A program made the position numbers and the translations under genes. The notes under the pieces are model-generated. The model did no database searches and was not told the origin of the DNA. It worked only from the letters and a program-made list of their open reading frames with translations. A stretch of DNA of 19,356 nt, taken from contig CAZHEF010000042.1 of the NCBI GenBank assembly GCA_964531645.1, forward strand, positions 1-19,356, read 5' to 3'. The DNA is from JBBIMS01 sp964531645. GTDB taxonomy: Bacteria; Acidobacteriota; Aminicenantia; JBFLYD01; JBBIMS01. Of the stretch, positions 1 to 8,266 are shown one piece after another (the first letter of the stretch is position 1; the number at the start of each line of letters is the position of its first letter).

Positions 1-31
1 ATCACCTCAAAGGTTAAAAATCACCAAGCAC

Positions 32-180
32 CAATAACCAAGCTCCAAATAAGCTTCAATTCCCCAATATCCAAATTTAAAGAAAGAACTTCACTTCTCA
101 CTAATGGAAGTTACATACTCTCAACTCAAAGAGATTGTTTGAATATTGGTTATTGGAATTTTGGTATTGGTTATTCAAGA
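32..180. repeat. Diverged inverted repeat of low-complexity 'CAATAACCAA' words
   Basis: The stretch at about 32-75 is built of words such as CAATAACCAA, CTCCAAAT and CCAATATCC. The stretch at about 137-180 holds the same words on the opposite strand (ATTGGTTATTGG, TTGGTATTGGTTATTC). The reverse complement of the right arm lines up with the left arm over about 40 bases with several mismatches and small gaps, so the two could fold as an imperfect hairpin with a loop of about 60 bases. No ORF, terminal repeat of a known insertion sequence or target duplication is visible. The rest of 1-264 shows nothing else I can name. Confidence 0.55.
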
Positions 181-264
181 TCTTCTGGTCTCAGTTTGTC
201 GATTATTTCTATATCTTCTTAAGATAGACCAATTGAAATTCAGGAAACTTCAGTGAAAGCAATT

Positions 265-293
265 TTGACTTTTCCGATATGTCAATTTATCAT
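265..293 (+). promoter_or_regulatory. Promoter for the hisC gene string
   Basis: TTGACT at 265-270 and TATCAT at 288-293 are separated by 17 bases, matching the sigma-70 type consensus at 5 of 6 positions in each box. Transcription would start near 300, giving a leader of about 18 bases that carries the AAGGAGGAG ribosome binding site at 306-314. It is the only clear promoter upstream of the plus-strand genes. Confidence 0.65.
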
Positions 294-317
294 ATATGCT
301 ATTATAAGGAGGAGTAA

Positions 318-1409
318 ATGGTACTTAAACCAAAAGATAATATAAAAGCAATAATACCCTATAAACCTGGAAAACCAATTGAGGAGGTTGCAAAGGAATT
401 AGGATTAAAAGGCGAAATAATAAAACTTGCTTCCAATGAAAATCCTTTAGGAACCTCCCCTTTGGCTCTAAAGGCGGCGAAAAAAGCTTTGAAGGGTTCC
501 AATCTCTATCCTGATGACAATTGTTTTTATCTGAGGAATGCATTATCTCGGAAATTTAATGTTGCTCCTGAAGAGATTATAATTGGGAATGGCTCCGTAG
601 AGATTCTTCCACTTGTGACCTTATCGTATCTTTCTCCAGATGAAAACGCAATTGTCAGCAAAAGTTCCTTTATATGGTATAAGATTGCTGTAAATATTGC
701 GGGAGGTCAACTGATTGAAGTCCCAATGAAGAATTATACCCATGATCTTAAAGCTATGTTCAATGCCATAAATAAGAACACAAGGTTAATCTTTATTGCC
801 AATCCTAACAATCCAACAGGAACAATTGTTAAAAAGGAAGAGCTTGACCAATTTATTGAGAATGTCCCAGAAAATATCCTTGTAATAATTGACGAGGCTT
901 ATTATGAATACATAAGAGATCCTGAATATCCCGACTCAATCAAATACTTAAAATCCAACAAAAATGTTTTAATCCTTCGCACCTTTTCAAAAATCTATGG
1001 ACTTGCAGGAATAAGATTGGGCTATGGATTTACCAAGGGAGAGATTGTTGAAAATCTTATGAAAGTAAGGATATCTTTCAATGCAAACCGACTGTCTCAG
1101 ATTGCTGGCATTTCTGCATTAGAAGACGAAAAATTTGTTCAAAAGAGTTACGAAATGAATGAGGAAGGGAAAAGATATCTCTATGATGCTTACAAAAAAT
1201 TAGGTCTCTTATATTTACCTACCTATGGAAATTTCATATTTGTTGATTTTGGCAAGGATAGTCAGATAGTATTCGAAGATCTTCTGAGAAAAGGTATAAT
1301 AACTCGAACAATTAAAGAGTATGGATTTCCCACAGCCCTCAGAATTACTATTGGAACCGAGGAACAGAACAAAACATTAATTGAGACCATCAAAAAAATT
1401 CTTAAATAG
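318..1409 (+). CDS. hisC: Histidinol-phosphate aminotransferase family (HisC-like, PLP fold type I)
   Basis: The 363-residue protein has the usual HisC length and layout. It shows ASNENPLG at residues 38-45, the NPNNPTG loop at 162-168, DEAYYEY from 192, the PLP-lysine motif RTFSKIYGLAGIRLGYG with K225, and the substrate-carboxylate arginine in LRITIGT (R342). HisC transfers an amino group between glutamate and histidinol phosphate, but members of this subgroup also act on phenylalanine, tyrosine and tryptophan. No other histidine gene is present and the next two genes are aromatic-amino-acid PLP enzymes, so an aromatic aminotransferase role is a fair alternative. The ATG at 318 follows a strong SD (AAGGAGG) and a good promoter. 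The family is certain; the substrate is inferred. Confidence 0.88.
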   Translation: MVLKPKDNIKAIIPYKPGKPIEEVAKELGLKGEIIKLASNENPLGTSPLALKAAKKALKGSNLYPDDNCFYLRNALSRKFNVAPEEIIIGNGSVEILPLVTLSYLSPDENAIVSKSSFIWYKIAVNIAGGQLIEVPMKNYTHDLKAMFNAINKNTRLIFIANPNNPTGTIVKKEELDQFIENVPENILVIIDEAYYEYIRDPEYPDSIKYLKSNKNVLILRTFSKIYGLAGIRLGYGFTKGEIVENLMKVRISFNANRLSQIAGISALEDEKFVQKSYEMNEEGKRYLYDAYKKLGLLYLPTYGNFIFVDFGKDSQIVFEDLLRKGIITRTIKEYGFPTALRITIGTEEQNKTLIETIKKILK

Positions 1410-1417
1410 GAGGCAAA

Positions 1418-2866
1418 ATGGAAATAAGATTAAGGGACGGGAGATTAATCCCTGTTGAGATGTACAAAACGAGAATGGTTCAAAAACTTGAATTAGTTCC
1501 GTGCGAGAAAAGGCTTAAGGCTATTGAAGAAGCAGGCTACAATACCTTTCTACTGAAGACAAAGGACATATTCCTTGATATGCTCACAGACAGTGGTGTC
1601 AACGCTATGAGTGATAACCAGTTCGCTGCGTTTATTGCCACCGATGATGCATACGCAGGAAGCAGGACATTTTATGAATTTGCCGATGCGGTGAAAAAAA
1701 TATTGGGGTACCAATATGTGATGAATGTTCATCAGGGAAGAGCTGCTGAGCATCTGTTATCAAAGGTGTTTGCTAAACCTGGAGGTGTCATAATAACAAA
1801 TTATCACTTTACTACTACAAAGGCTCACATAGAGTTGACAGGAAACTCTATTTGTCTAGAGCTCTATATGGATGAGGCACTAAAAACAAAAAGTTCACAT
1901 CCTTTCAAGGGAAATATGGACATTCAGAAACTTAGGGATGCTATAAAGAAATACGGTGCAGAAAAGATTGGATATGTTAGAATGGAGGCAACTACAAACC
2001 TTCTTGGCGGACAACCATTCTCTATGGAAAACCTGAAAGAAGTCAGAAAGGTTTGTAATGACAATGGGCTTCTTCTTGTTATTGATGGAAGTTTAATTTC
2101 TGAAAATGCTTACTTAATACAGAAAAGGGAAAGAGGTTATGAAAATAAAACTGTAGCAGAAATAGTAAAGGAGATTTGTAGCTATGCTGATTTATTCTAT
2201 CTAAGCGGGAGAAAAAACACATCTGTAAGAGGAGGATTTATTGCAACTAGTAATAAGAAGTTATTCGAGCAATTAGAACCATGGCTTCCTGTCTATGAAG
2301 GATTTTTCACCTATGGTGGAATGTCTATGAGGGAAATAGGAGCCATGGCTGTTGGATTAATGGAAATGGTCGACCCTGGAGTTGCTGGCAGTCCTGTTGA
2401 GCAAATAAGGTATTTTGTGGAAAATCTTGACGAGATGGGAATACCAGTTGTTACCCCTCCTGGTGGACTTGCGTGCCACTTAGATGCCAGAGAATTTCTA
2501 CCTCACATCCCAAAAGAGAATTACATCGCAGGTGCTTTAACCGCTGCTCTTTACATTGCTTCTGGAGTAAGAGCAATGGAAAGAGGAACAATTTCTATGG
2601 ATCGCGCACCTGACGGGACTGAGCTTTATGCTGACTTAGAACTGACTAGAATTGCTCTTCCGAGAAGGGTGTATTCCGTATCTCATATCGAATACACAAT
2701 AGACAGAATAAAATGGTTGTATGAGCATCGAGAACTGATAAAGGGATTAAGATTTATAAGTGAACCGCCTGTTCTCAGATTCTTCCTTGGAAAATTGGAA
2801 CCAATAGAAAATTGGGGGAGAAAATTAACTGAGGCATTTAAAAAGGATTTTGGAGAAGAGATGTAA
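1418..2866 (+). CDS. Tyrosine phenol-lyase / tryptophanase family beta-eliminating lyase
   Basis: The 482-residue protein aligns end to end with tyrosine phenol-lyase (TPL) and tryptophanase, PLP enzymes that split tyrosine or tryptophan to phenol or indole plus pyruvate and ammonia. Visible motifs are LTDSG (56-60), DDAYAGSR (76-83, with Tyr79), HQGR (105-108), SGRKN with the PLP lysine K266, VYEGFFTYGG (292-301), and LPRRVYS (414-420). At the three sites that separate TPL from tryptophanase it has the TPL state: Thr in FTTTK (131-135), Arg in MERG (387-390), and Phe in LRFF (453-456). However, the PLP-contacting Arg of DATR is Leu226 (DGSL), the Lys before the PLP lysine is Arg265, and the His of GGHA is Leu351. 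It starts 8 bases after hisC behind AGGAGG. Exact substrate uncertain. Confidence 0.85.
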   Translation: MEIRLRDGRLIPVEMYKTRMVQKLELVPCEKRLKAIEEAGYNTFLLKTKDIFLDMLTDSGVNAMSDNQFAAFIATDDAYAGSRTFYEFADAVKKILGYQYVMNVHQGRAAEHLLSKVFAKPGGVIITNYHFTTTKAHIELTGNSICLELYMDEALKTKSSHPFKGNMDIQKLRDAIKKYGAEKIGYVRMEATTNLLGGQPFSMENLKEVRKVCNDNGLLLVIDGSLISENAYLIQKRERGYENKTVAEIVKEICSYADLFYLSGRKNTSVRGGFIATSNKKLFEQLEPWLPVYEGFFTYGGMSMREIGAMAVGLMEMVDPGVAGSPVEQIRYFVENLDEMGIPVVTPPGGLACHLDAREFLPHIPKENYIAGALTAALYIASGVRAMERGTISMDRAPDGTELYADLELTRIALPRRVYSVSHIEYTIDRIKWLYEHRELIKGLRFISEPPVLRFFLGKLEPIENWGRKLTEAFKKDFGEEM

Positions 2867-2913
2867 CCTTTGAAATAAAAAAGATTTATACAAAAGACAA
2901 ATGAGGAGGCTAA

Positions 2914-4203
2914 ATGAAACAATTGAGACAAGTGAATTTGAGTATAGATGAGATGCCTGACAAATGGTATAATATTTTACCCGATTTACCCGAGCCTCTC
3001 CCTCCACCAATGGACCCTGAAACAGGAGAGTCACGAATAGCAAATCTTCCAAAACTAATGATAAACGAGTGCCTAAAGCAGGAGTCCTCTCAGGAGAGAT
3101 GGATACCAATTCCCGATGAGGTAATACAATTATATTTCCAAGCAGGTAGACCCCGTCCCCTTTTCAGAGCTTTGAACTTAGAGAAAAGACTAAATACAAA
3201 GTGTAAACTTTACTACAAAAGTGAATTTTTCAGTCCCACAGGGAGTCACAAAGTCAATACTGCTTTAGCACAATGCTACTATGCCAAGAAGGAAGGTTTT
3301 GAGAGAGTAACTACAGAGACAGGTGCTGGGCAGTGGGGGACTGCTCTTGCTTATGCTTCAGCAGTTAATGGGTTGAAATGTACAATTTATTGGGTAAGAG
3401 CAGTTTACAATTGGAAAGTTGCTCGACGAAACTTAATGAAGCTCTTAGGAGCAGAGGTTTTTGCATCTCCCAGTAACAATACAGAATTCGGAAGAAAGAT
3501 GCTTGCTACAAATCCCAACCATCCAGGTTCTCTTGGAATTGCCATTTCAGAGGGTCTTGAAGACTCAGAGAGAGACCAAAAGGCAGTTTATGTCCTTGGT
3601 TCTGTTTTAAATCATGTATTACTTCATCAAACAATAATCGGGTTGGAAACAATGAGACAATTTGAAAAGTTTGAAGATTATCCAGATATAATGATCTCAT
3701 GTCTTGGAGGTGGCTCAAACTTTGGTGGCTTTGTTCTTCCCTTTGTTGGTGAATCGCTTACTAAAGGGAAAAAGATTAAATTTATAGCAGCCCAGAGCCT
3801 GGTTGCTCCTAACCTTCAAGGTGAATACCGCTATGACTTTGCTGACCATGCAGAGATGACCCCTTTGCTTAAAATGTACACCCTGGGTCATCAAATTGAG
3901 ATGAAACCAATAAAAGCAGATGGATTAAGATATCATGGGTGCGCCCCAATAATAAGCCTTTTGAGAAATAAAGGTTATATCGACACAGTAGCATATCCAG
4001 GTGATGAGAAAAAAGTATTCGAACTTATGAGAATATTCGTGGAGACAGAGGGTTTTCTACCTGCTCCTGAATCAGCCTATAGTATTGCATGTGCTATTGA
4101 GGAAGCAAAAAAGGAGGAGAACGAAGGAAAGGTAATAGCCTTCAACATATCTGGACACGGGTTTATGGATATGGAAGGATATCAGGAAGTATTGAAATTG
4201 TAA
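2914..4203 (+). CDS. trpB2: Tryptophan synthase beta chain, TrpB2 type
   Basis: The 429-residue protein belongs to the TrpB2 (TrpEb_2) branch, which is longer than classical TrpB and usually lacks a TrpA partner nearby, as here. Key parts are PRPLFRALNLE (80-90), SPTGSHKVNTA with PLP lysine K113, TETGAGQWG with catalytic Glu135, and the PLP phosphate loop CLGGGSN (263-269). It should join indole and serine to give tryptophan, probably rescuing free indole. The ATG at 2914 has an AGGAGG site 6 to 11 bases upstream, in a 47-base gap after the lyase gene. Standing beside a TPL/tryptophanase-family enzyme, it may act on the product of that enzyme, but this is inference from position only. Confidence 0.9.
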   Translation: MKQLRQVNLSIDEMPDKWYNILPDLPEPLPPPMDPETGESRIANLPKLMINECLKQESSQERWIPIPDEVIQLYFQAGRPRPLFRALNLEKRLNTKCKLYYKSEFFSPTGSHKVNTALAQCYYAKKEGFERVTTETGAGQWGTALAYASAVNGLKCTIYWVRAVYNWKVARRNLMKLLGAEVFASPSNNTEFGRKMLATNPNHPGSLGIAISEGLEDSERDQKAVYVLGSVLNHVLLHQTIIGLETMRQFEKFEDYPDIMISCLGGGSNFGGFVLPFVGESLTKGKKIKFIAAQSLVAPNLQGEYRYDFADHAEMTPLLKMYTLGHQIEMKPIKADGLRYHGCAPIISLLRNKGYIDTVAYPGDEKKVFELMRIFVETEGFLPAPESAYSIACAIEEAKKEENEGKVIAFNISGHGFMDMEGYQEVLKL

Positions 4204-4268
4204 TAATACTTTCAATCGGATTCATAAAAAATATTTACTGAATTCCAAAATTTAAATTTGGAGGAAAA

Positions 4269-5126
4269 ATGGAGAAGATAGAAATTGGAATTATTGGTGG
4301 TAGTGGCTTTTATGAGATTGAGGGGCTCAGGGATTTAAAGGAAGTAAAAATCACAACTCCCTTCGGAGAGCCATCAGATTCTTATTTCACAGGAGAGCTT
4401 GAAGGAAGAAGGGTTGCTTTTCTTTCGAGACACGGAAGAGGTCACAGGATTCTCCCTTCAGAAATAAACTTCAGAGCAAATATCTACGGATTTAAAATGT
4501 TTGGTGCTGAAAGGATAATTTCTGCATCTGCGGTCGGCTCAATGAAGGAAAATATTCATCCAATGGATGTTGTAATTGCTGACCAGTTCATAGATAGAAC
4601 CTTCAGAAGAGTCAACACATTTTTTGGAAATGGAATCGCTGGGCACATTAGTTTTGCATATCCCATATGCCCTGAACTTGCAGGATATTTAATCAAATCC
4701 TGCCAGAACTTGGGAATACCTTTCCATCCTAAAGGAACTTATATTTGCATTGAAGGTCCTTCCTTCTCTACAAAAGCAGAATCACTACTTTATCGTTCAT
4801 GGGGAGTTGATGTAATTGGTATGACAAATGTGACTGAGGCAAAACTCGCAAGGGAAGCAGAGATTTGCTATGCTACGATTGCCCTCGTTACTGACTATGA
4901 TTGCTGGCATGAGGAGGAAGAACCTGTAACAGTTGAAATGGTCTTGAACTATCTTAGAAAAAATACAGAGAATGCAAAAAAACTTATAAAAGAAACAATA
5001 AAGAATCTTCCAAGGGAGAGAAAATCTTGCAATTGCTCCTCTGCCTTGAAATTTGCAATAATCACAGACAAAAGTATGATAACCGATGAACTGAAAGAAA
5101 AATTGAAATACATTCTTCCCGAATAA
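4269..5126 (+). CDS. mtnP: S-methyl-5'-thioadenosine phosphorylase (MTAP)
   Basis: The 285-residue protein cleaves methylthioadenosine with phosphate to adenine and methylthioribose-1-phosphate, in methionine and purine salvage. It has the phosphate-binding GGSGFY (10-15) and SRHGRGH (53-59), the family signature EGPSFSTKAES (162-172), and the base site GMTNVTEAKLAREAE (184-198) followed by TDYDCWH (208-214). The NVTEA form and the DYD aspartates favour MTAP over purine nucleoside phosphorylase. A CNC motif near the C-terminus (254-256) recalls the CXC disulfide described in hyperthermophilic members. Start ATG follows GGAGG at 4260-4264. No mtnA or other methionine-salvage gene is in the window; the PfkB kinase two genes on may be its partner. 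Confidence 0.92.
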   Translation: MEKIEIGIIGGSGFYEIEGLRDLKEVKITTPFGEPSDSYFTGELEGRRVAFLSRHGRGHRILPSEINFRANIYGFKMFGAERIISASAVGSMKENIHPMDVVIADQFIDRTFRRVNTFFGNGIAGHISFAYPICPELAGYLIKSCQNLGIPFHPKGTYICIEGPSFSTKAESLLYRSWGVDVIGMTNVTEAKLAREAEICYATIALVTDYDCWHEEEEPVTVEMVLNYLRKNTENAKKLIKETIKNLPRERKSCNCSSALKFAIITDKSMITDELKEKLKYILPE

Positions 5127-5136
5127 AACAAGAGAT

Positions 5137-6531
5137 ATGTCAAAATTAAGGAATTTTTCCATCGTTCTTCTAATTACTCTTTTAACTTTCTTTAAAGGAC
5201 ATGGCTTACACTCTGAAAGGATGAAAAATTTCTTTCCTGTCTCTGTATGGTATGGAGGAGGTAAAGTGAGAGCTCCCATAGTGGTGAAGGTAGAAGAAAA
5301 AAGTCTTGAAATCTGGAAAAAGGATCTTACTCAAATTAAAAATCTTGGATTTAACTCAATCCGTTGCTGGATTGAGTGGGCTACCAGCGAAAAGGAGGAA
5401 GGAAGATTTGATTTTAATAGCCTTAAAAAATTGCTGGACCTTGCTCATGAGGCTGGTGGATACGGGCTTGTAGAAACCGACGGAAAGTTGACAGAAAGAA
5501 CAGTTCTTGCAGGAAAAGTTGCAAAGGTTATCAATGAAAACATGAAGCTCTTTCTGAAGAGTCATCCTCAGAAAGCAGAAATTGCCATCCTTTATAATCC
5601 TTTATCCCATATGGTTGGGGGTCAGCAAACATATACTTTAGAGGGTAAACCTATCGGATATAACACCCTTAGCGAATCCCTCCAGGGAATTCACAGTACT
5701 TTTTACGAAAACAATATTCCTGTTGATTTTCTACATTCAATGGATTTATTTTCAGAAAGACTAAAAGAGTATAAACTTCTGATTGTCCCATATCCTGTTA
5801 TGATGTCTCAATCCCATATACAGAAAATTATTGAATATGTTGAAGAGGGAGGCACATTGGTAGCAGAGGCACGAATTGGATGGATAGATGAAAAAGGTTT
5901 CTCAACAGGCATCATTCCCGGTGACGGTCTGGATAAAATCTTTGGATGCAGAGAATCAACCTTAATACCACTAAAAAAGACATCCTCAATTATTATAAAA
6001 TCATCCCACGAATCCCTTCCTTTTTTAAAAGAAGGAGAAAAACTTGATTCTCTCTTTTTAGAGGAAAGCTTTGAAATAACTAACAAAAATGCTAAAGTTC
6101 TTGCTGAATTTGAAGATGGAAAACCAGCAATTATTTATTCAAATTATGGAAAGGGAAAAGCTTTAATTGTTGGCTCATTTATAGGCTTAGCCTATCATCA
6201 TTTTAGCAATCCCAACAATAAGAAATTCTTTGCTGGACTGGTTAAATGGGTTGGAATTAAAAAATATATAGATGTGGTATCCTCAGAAGATGTATTTTTA
6301 GAAGGAAAAATTCTTGAAGGAAAGGATTTTAAAGTCCTTTTTGCATTCAATAGAGGTGACAAAAAGACCAGTGCACAATTTGAGATTTTAGTGGATGACA
6401 AAGATTATGTAGCAAAGGAAATCGAAACCAACAAAAAAATTCCCGTAATTCAAAAGGGAAATAAAATTATCTTTTCCAGAGGAATGGAACCCAATGAAGT
6501 CTGGGTTGTCGCGATAGAAAAAAATAAATAG
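5137..6531 (+). CDS. Secreted GH42-like beta-galactosidase with most of its catalytic barrel missing
   Basis: A hydrophobic N-terminus (residues 1-25) looks like a signal peptide. Residues about 30-110 match the start of a GH42 TIM barrel (WYGGGKVRAP, LGFNSIRCWIEWA, FDFNSLKKLLDLAHEAG). The protein then jumps directly to a stretch normally at the end of the barrel (GYGLVETDGKLTER, 113-126), followed by a trimerisation-like domain (AILYNPLSHM, LLIVPYP, EGGTLVAEARIGWIDEKG) and a beta-sandwich tail. By recall of family members, roughly 250-300 residues with both catalytic glutamates are absent, and 464 residues compares with about 700 or more. The reading frame stays open. It may be a decayed gene, a binding protein, or an assembly deletion. 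The SD is weak (AAGAGAT); it starts 10 bases after mtnP. Confidence 0.7.
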   Translation: MSKLRNFSIVLLITLLTFFKGHGLHSERMKNFFPVSVWYGGGKVRAPIVVKVEEKSLEIWKKDLTQIKNLGFNSIRCWIEWATSEKEEGRFDFNSLKKLLDLAHEAGGYGLVETDGKLTERTVLAGKVAKVINENMKLFLKSHPQKAEIAILYNPLSHMVGGQQTYTLEGKPIGYNTLSESLQGIHSTFYENNIPVDFLHSMDLFSERLKEYKLLIVPYPVMMSQSHIQKIIEYVEEGGTLVAEARIGWIDEKGFSTGIIPGDGLDKIFGCRESTLIPLKKTSSIIIKSSHESLPFLKEGEKLDSLFLEESFEITNKNAKVLAEFEDGKPAIIYSNYGKGKALIVGSFIGLAYHHFSNPNNKKFFAGLVKWVGIKKYIDVVSSEDVFLEGKILEGKDFKVLFAFNRGDKKTSAQFEILVDDKDYVAKEIETNKKIPVIQKGNKIIFSRGMEPNEVWVVAIEKNK

Positions 6532-6540
6532 GAGATAGAA

Positions 6541-7443
6541 ATGAGTCTTTTAGTTGTTGGTTCAATTGTTTTTGACACAATAAAAACACCTTTCGGCAAA
6601 AGGGAAGAAATTCTTGGAGGTTCTGCCTCTTATTTTTCTCTTTCAGCTTTTTTTTTCCTTCCACCAAAAATTGTGGGAGTTGTAGGTTCTGATTTTCCTC
6701 AATCTTTTATAAATATTTTTAGAGAGAAAGGTATTGATACAGAAGGAATAAAGATTGAAGAAGGAAAAACATTCAGATGGCATGGTTCCTATGGGAAGAA
6801 TCCAAATGTAAGAAAAACATTGAAAACTGAGCTGAATGTCTTTGCCAATTTTGCTCCAGAACTTCCAGAATCATACAGAGACTCAAAATTTGTATTTCTT
6901 GCCAACATCCAGCCCGATTTACAAAGGGATGTCATGGCTCAGATTAAATCTCCAGAGATTATAGCAATGGACACAATGAATCACTGGATAAAGGGATGCC
7001 CTGAAAAAGTTATCTCTCTCCTTGAAGATGTTAATCTAATGTTTTTAAACGACGAGGAGGCTTATCTTCTTACAGGAAAAAGAAACTTTTTTGAATCCTC
7101 TGAAAAAATCCTTGAGATGGGTCCTCAATTTGTAATTTTAAAGAAAGGAGAACATGGGGTAATTGTTTTTTCAAAAGATGGGGAAATCTTTCCCCTTCCC
7201 GCTTATCCGTTGAAAATTGTTAAAGACCCAACAGGAGCGGGTGACTCCTTTGCTGGAGCATTCATGGGATATATTGCAAAGGAAGAGAAAACAGATTGGG
7301 AAACAATTAAAAAAGCCACAGTCTGGGGAACAATCCTTGCATCCTTCACAGTTGAAGAGTTCGGAGTTGAAAAACTTCTTGAAATTAAAAGAAAAGATTT
7401 AGAGGAAAGATTTGAAAAATTCAAAAAAATTGTCTCCTTTTAA
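6541..7443 (+). CDS. PfkB-family carbohydrate or nucleoside kinase
   Basis: The 300-residue protein has the two PfkB signatures: the GGSAS glycine pair near the N-terminus (26-30) and DPTGAGDSFAGAF (229-241), with D235 as the expected catalytic base. NDEEA (170-174) and LKKGEHG (200-206) are also typical of ribokinase-like kinases. The substrate cannot be read from the sequence. Because the gene lies in the same string as MTA phosphorylase, a nucleoside or a salvage sugar such as a methylthioribose derivative is a reasonable guess, but methylthioribose kinase itself belongs to another family. ATG at 6541 follows TAGGAGAT, 9 bases after the preceding stop. The final 32 bases overlap the next gene. 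Confidence 0.85.
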   Translation: MSLLVVGSIVFDTIKTPFGKREEILGGSASYFSLSAFFFLPPKIVGVVGSDFPQSFINIFREKGIDTEGIKIEEGKTFRWHGSYGKNPNVRKTLKTELNVFANFAPELPESYRDSKFVFLANIQPDLQRDVMAQIKSPEIIAMDTMNHWIKGCPEKVISLLEDVNLMFLNDEEAYLLTGKRNFFESSEKILEMGPQFVILKKGEHGVIVFSKDGEIFPLPAYPLKIVKDPTGAGDSFAGAFMGYIAKEEKTDWETIKKATVWGTILASFTVEEFGVEKLLEIKRKDLEERFEKFKKIVSF

Positions 7444-8143
7444 GATTTATTTTATTATTTTATTTTCATCATTTTTATCCTATATAATTGGAATTTCCAT
7501 TGGAAACAAATATCTCCTCCCAATTCTTAATATTTCCTTTGCTTACCCATTCATGATTTATCTAATTCTAAAAGAAAAAAAAAGAGAAGCGATAAAATCA
7601 ATGCTTCTCTGGGCTCTTTCCCTTATTCTTTTTGGAACGATTATTTTTTCAATCTTTCCAGAAAGGACTGAAAAGGTTGTAATAAATGGAAAAGCCAACA
7701 AAGATGAGATGTTTGAGTGGATCAAAACAGGAGTGGGAAGAGAATCAAATCCGAAAGAGTTTATCCCTCAGCATCTTATTCATATTGGAATTTTTGTAAT
7801 TTTTTCACTCTTCTCTGCATCCCTTCTTTCAATCTCAATGGGTTCTATAATGGTAAATTATATGAACTTTTATGTTGCTCAACTGATAATTAATTCAAAG
7901 AATAAGATTATACCCATATGCCTTGGCTGGCACTTCTGGTCCCTTATTAGAGTTTTCTCCTTTGTCATCCTTGGAGTTTTGCTTTCAGAGCCTCTCCTTT
8001 CATTAATTAAAAGAAAGAAACCTCAGATAGGGAAAGAAAAAGCCCTTTTATTAATCGCAATATCAGGGCTTATCCTTGATATTATTTTGAAAGCTACTTT
8101 TGCTCCTCTGATTGGAAGGATCTTAAAAAACGCACTTTTTTAG
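7412..8143 (+). CDS. Polytopic membrane protein of unknown function
   Basis: I do not recognise this 243-residue protein. Hydrophobic segments are visible at about 11-30, 34-53, 63-82, 122-144, 146-162, 172-194 and 209-228, so it is an inner-membrane protein with six or seven helices. Between helices three and four is a polar loop (about 83-120) with charged patches ERTEKVVINGKANKDE and FEWIKTGVGRESNPKEF. No transporter or enzyme signature is clear. The start is a TTG inside the kinase gene, preceded by AGAGGAAAG (7401-7409), so the two genes overlap by 32 bases and are probably translationally coupled. A later start is possible, but no better-placed ATG precedes the first helix. It closes the plus-strand gene string. 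Confidence 0.65.
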   Translation: MKNSKKLSPFKIYFIILFSSFLSYIIGISIGNKYLLPILNISFAYPFMIYLILKEKKREAIKSMLLWALSLILFGTIIFSIFPERTEKVVINGKANKDEMFEWIKTGVGRESNPKEFIPQHLIHIGIFVIFSLFSASLLSISMGSIMVNYMNFYVAQLIINSKNKIIPICLGWHFWSLIRVFSFVILGVLLSEPLLSLIKRKKPQIGKEKALLLIAISGLILDIILKATFAPLIGRILKNALF

Positions 8144-8221
8144 CCCATTCCGGTGTAATCCATCTTTTCATAAAGAAGTTGCCAGAAAAGGCTTATGCTC
8201 ATTGAATTCAGCGAAATTTCT

Positions 8222-8266
8222 TTCTCGTCTTGCAAGTCTTGCCAGTCCTGCTTTTCTCGCTTTTCT
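8222..8266. repeat. Copy A of a 45-bp direct repeat ('TTCTCGTCT...CTTTTCTCGCTTTT')
   Basis: This 45-base stretch matches 9188-9232 in the same orientation, with about 36 identical positions; both begin TTCTCGTCT and share TGCTTTTCTCGCTTTTC near the end. The two copies bracket the NlpC/P60-like gene. This copy touches the stop codon of that gene. It is rich in the words CTTGC and TTTTCTCGC and encodes nothing evident. Confidence 0.6.

Noticed and set aside
4245..4261. Near-palindrome CCAAAATTTAAATTTGG touching the mtnP ribosome binding site
   Set aside because: It is short and AT-rich, so chance is likely; no T-run or operator-like partner site elsewhere.
4797..5279. 160-residue minus-strand ORF across the end of mtnP
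   Set aside because: It is antisense to mtnP and the GH42-like start, rich in Phe and Cys as expected of a shadow frame, and has no homology-like motif.
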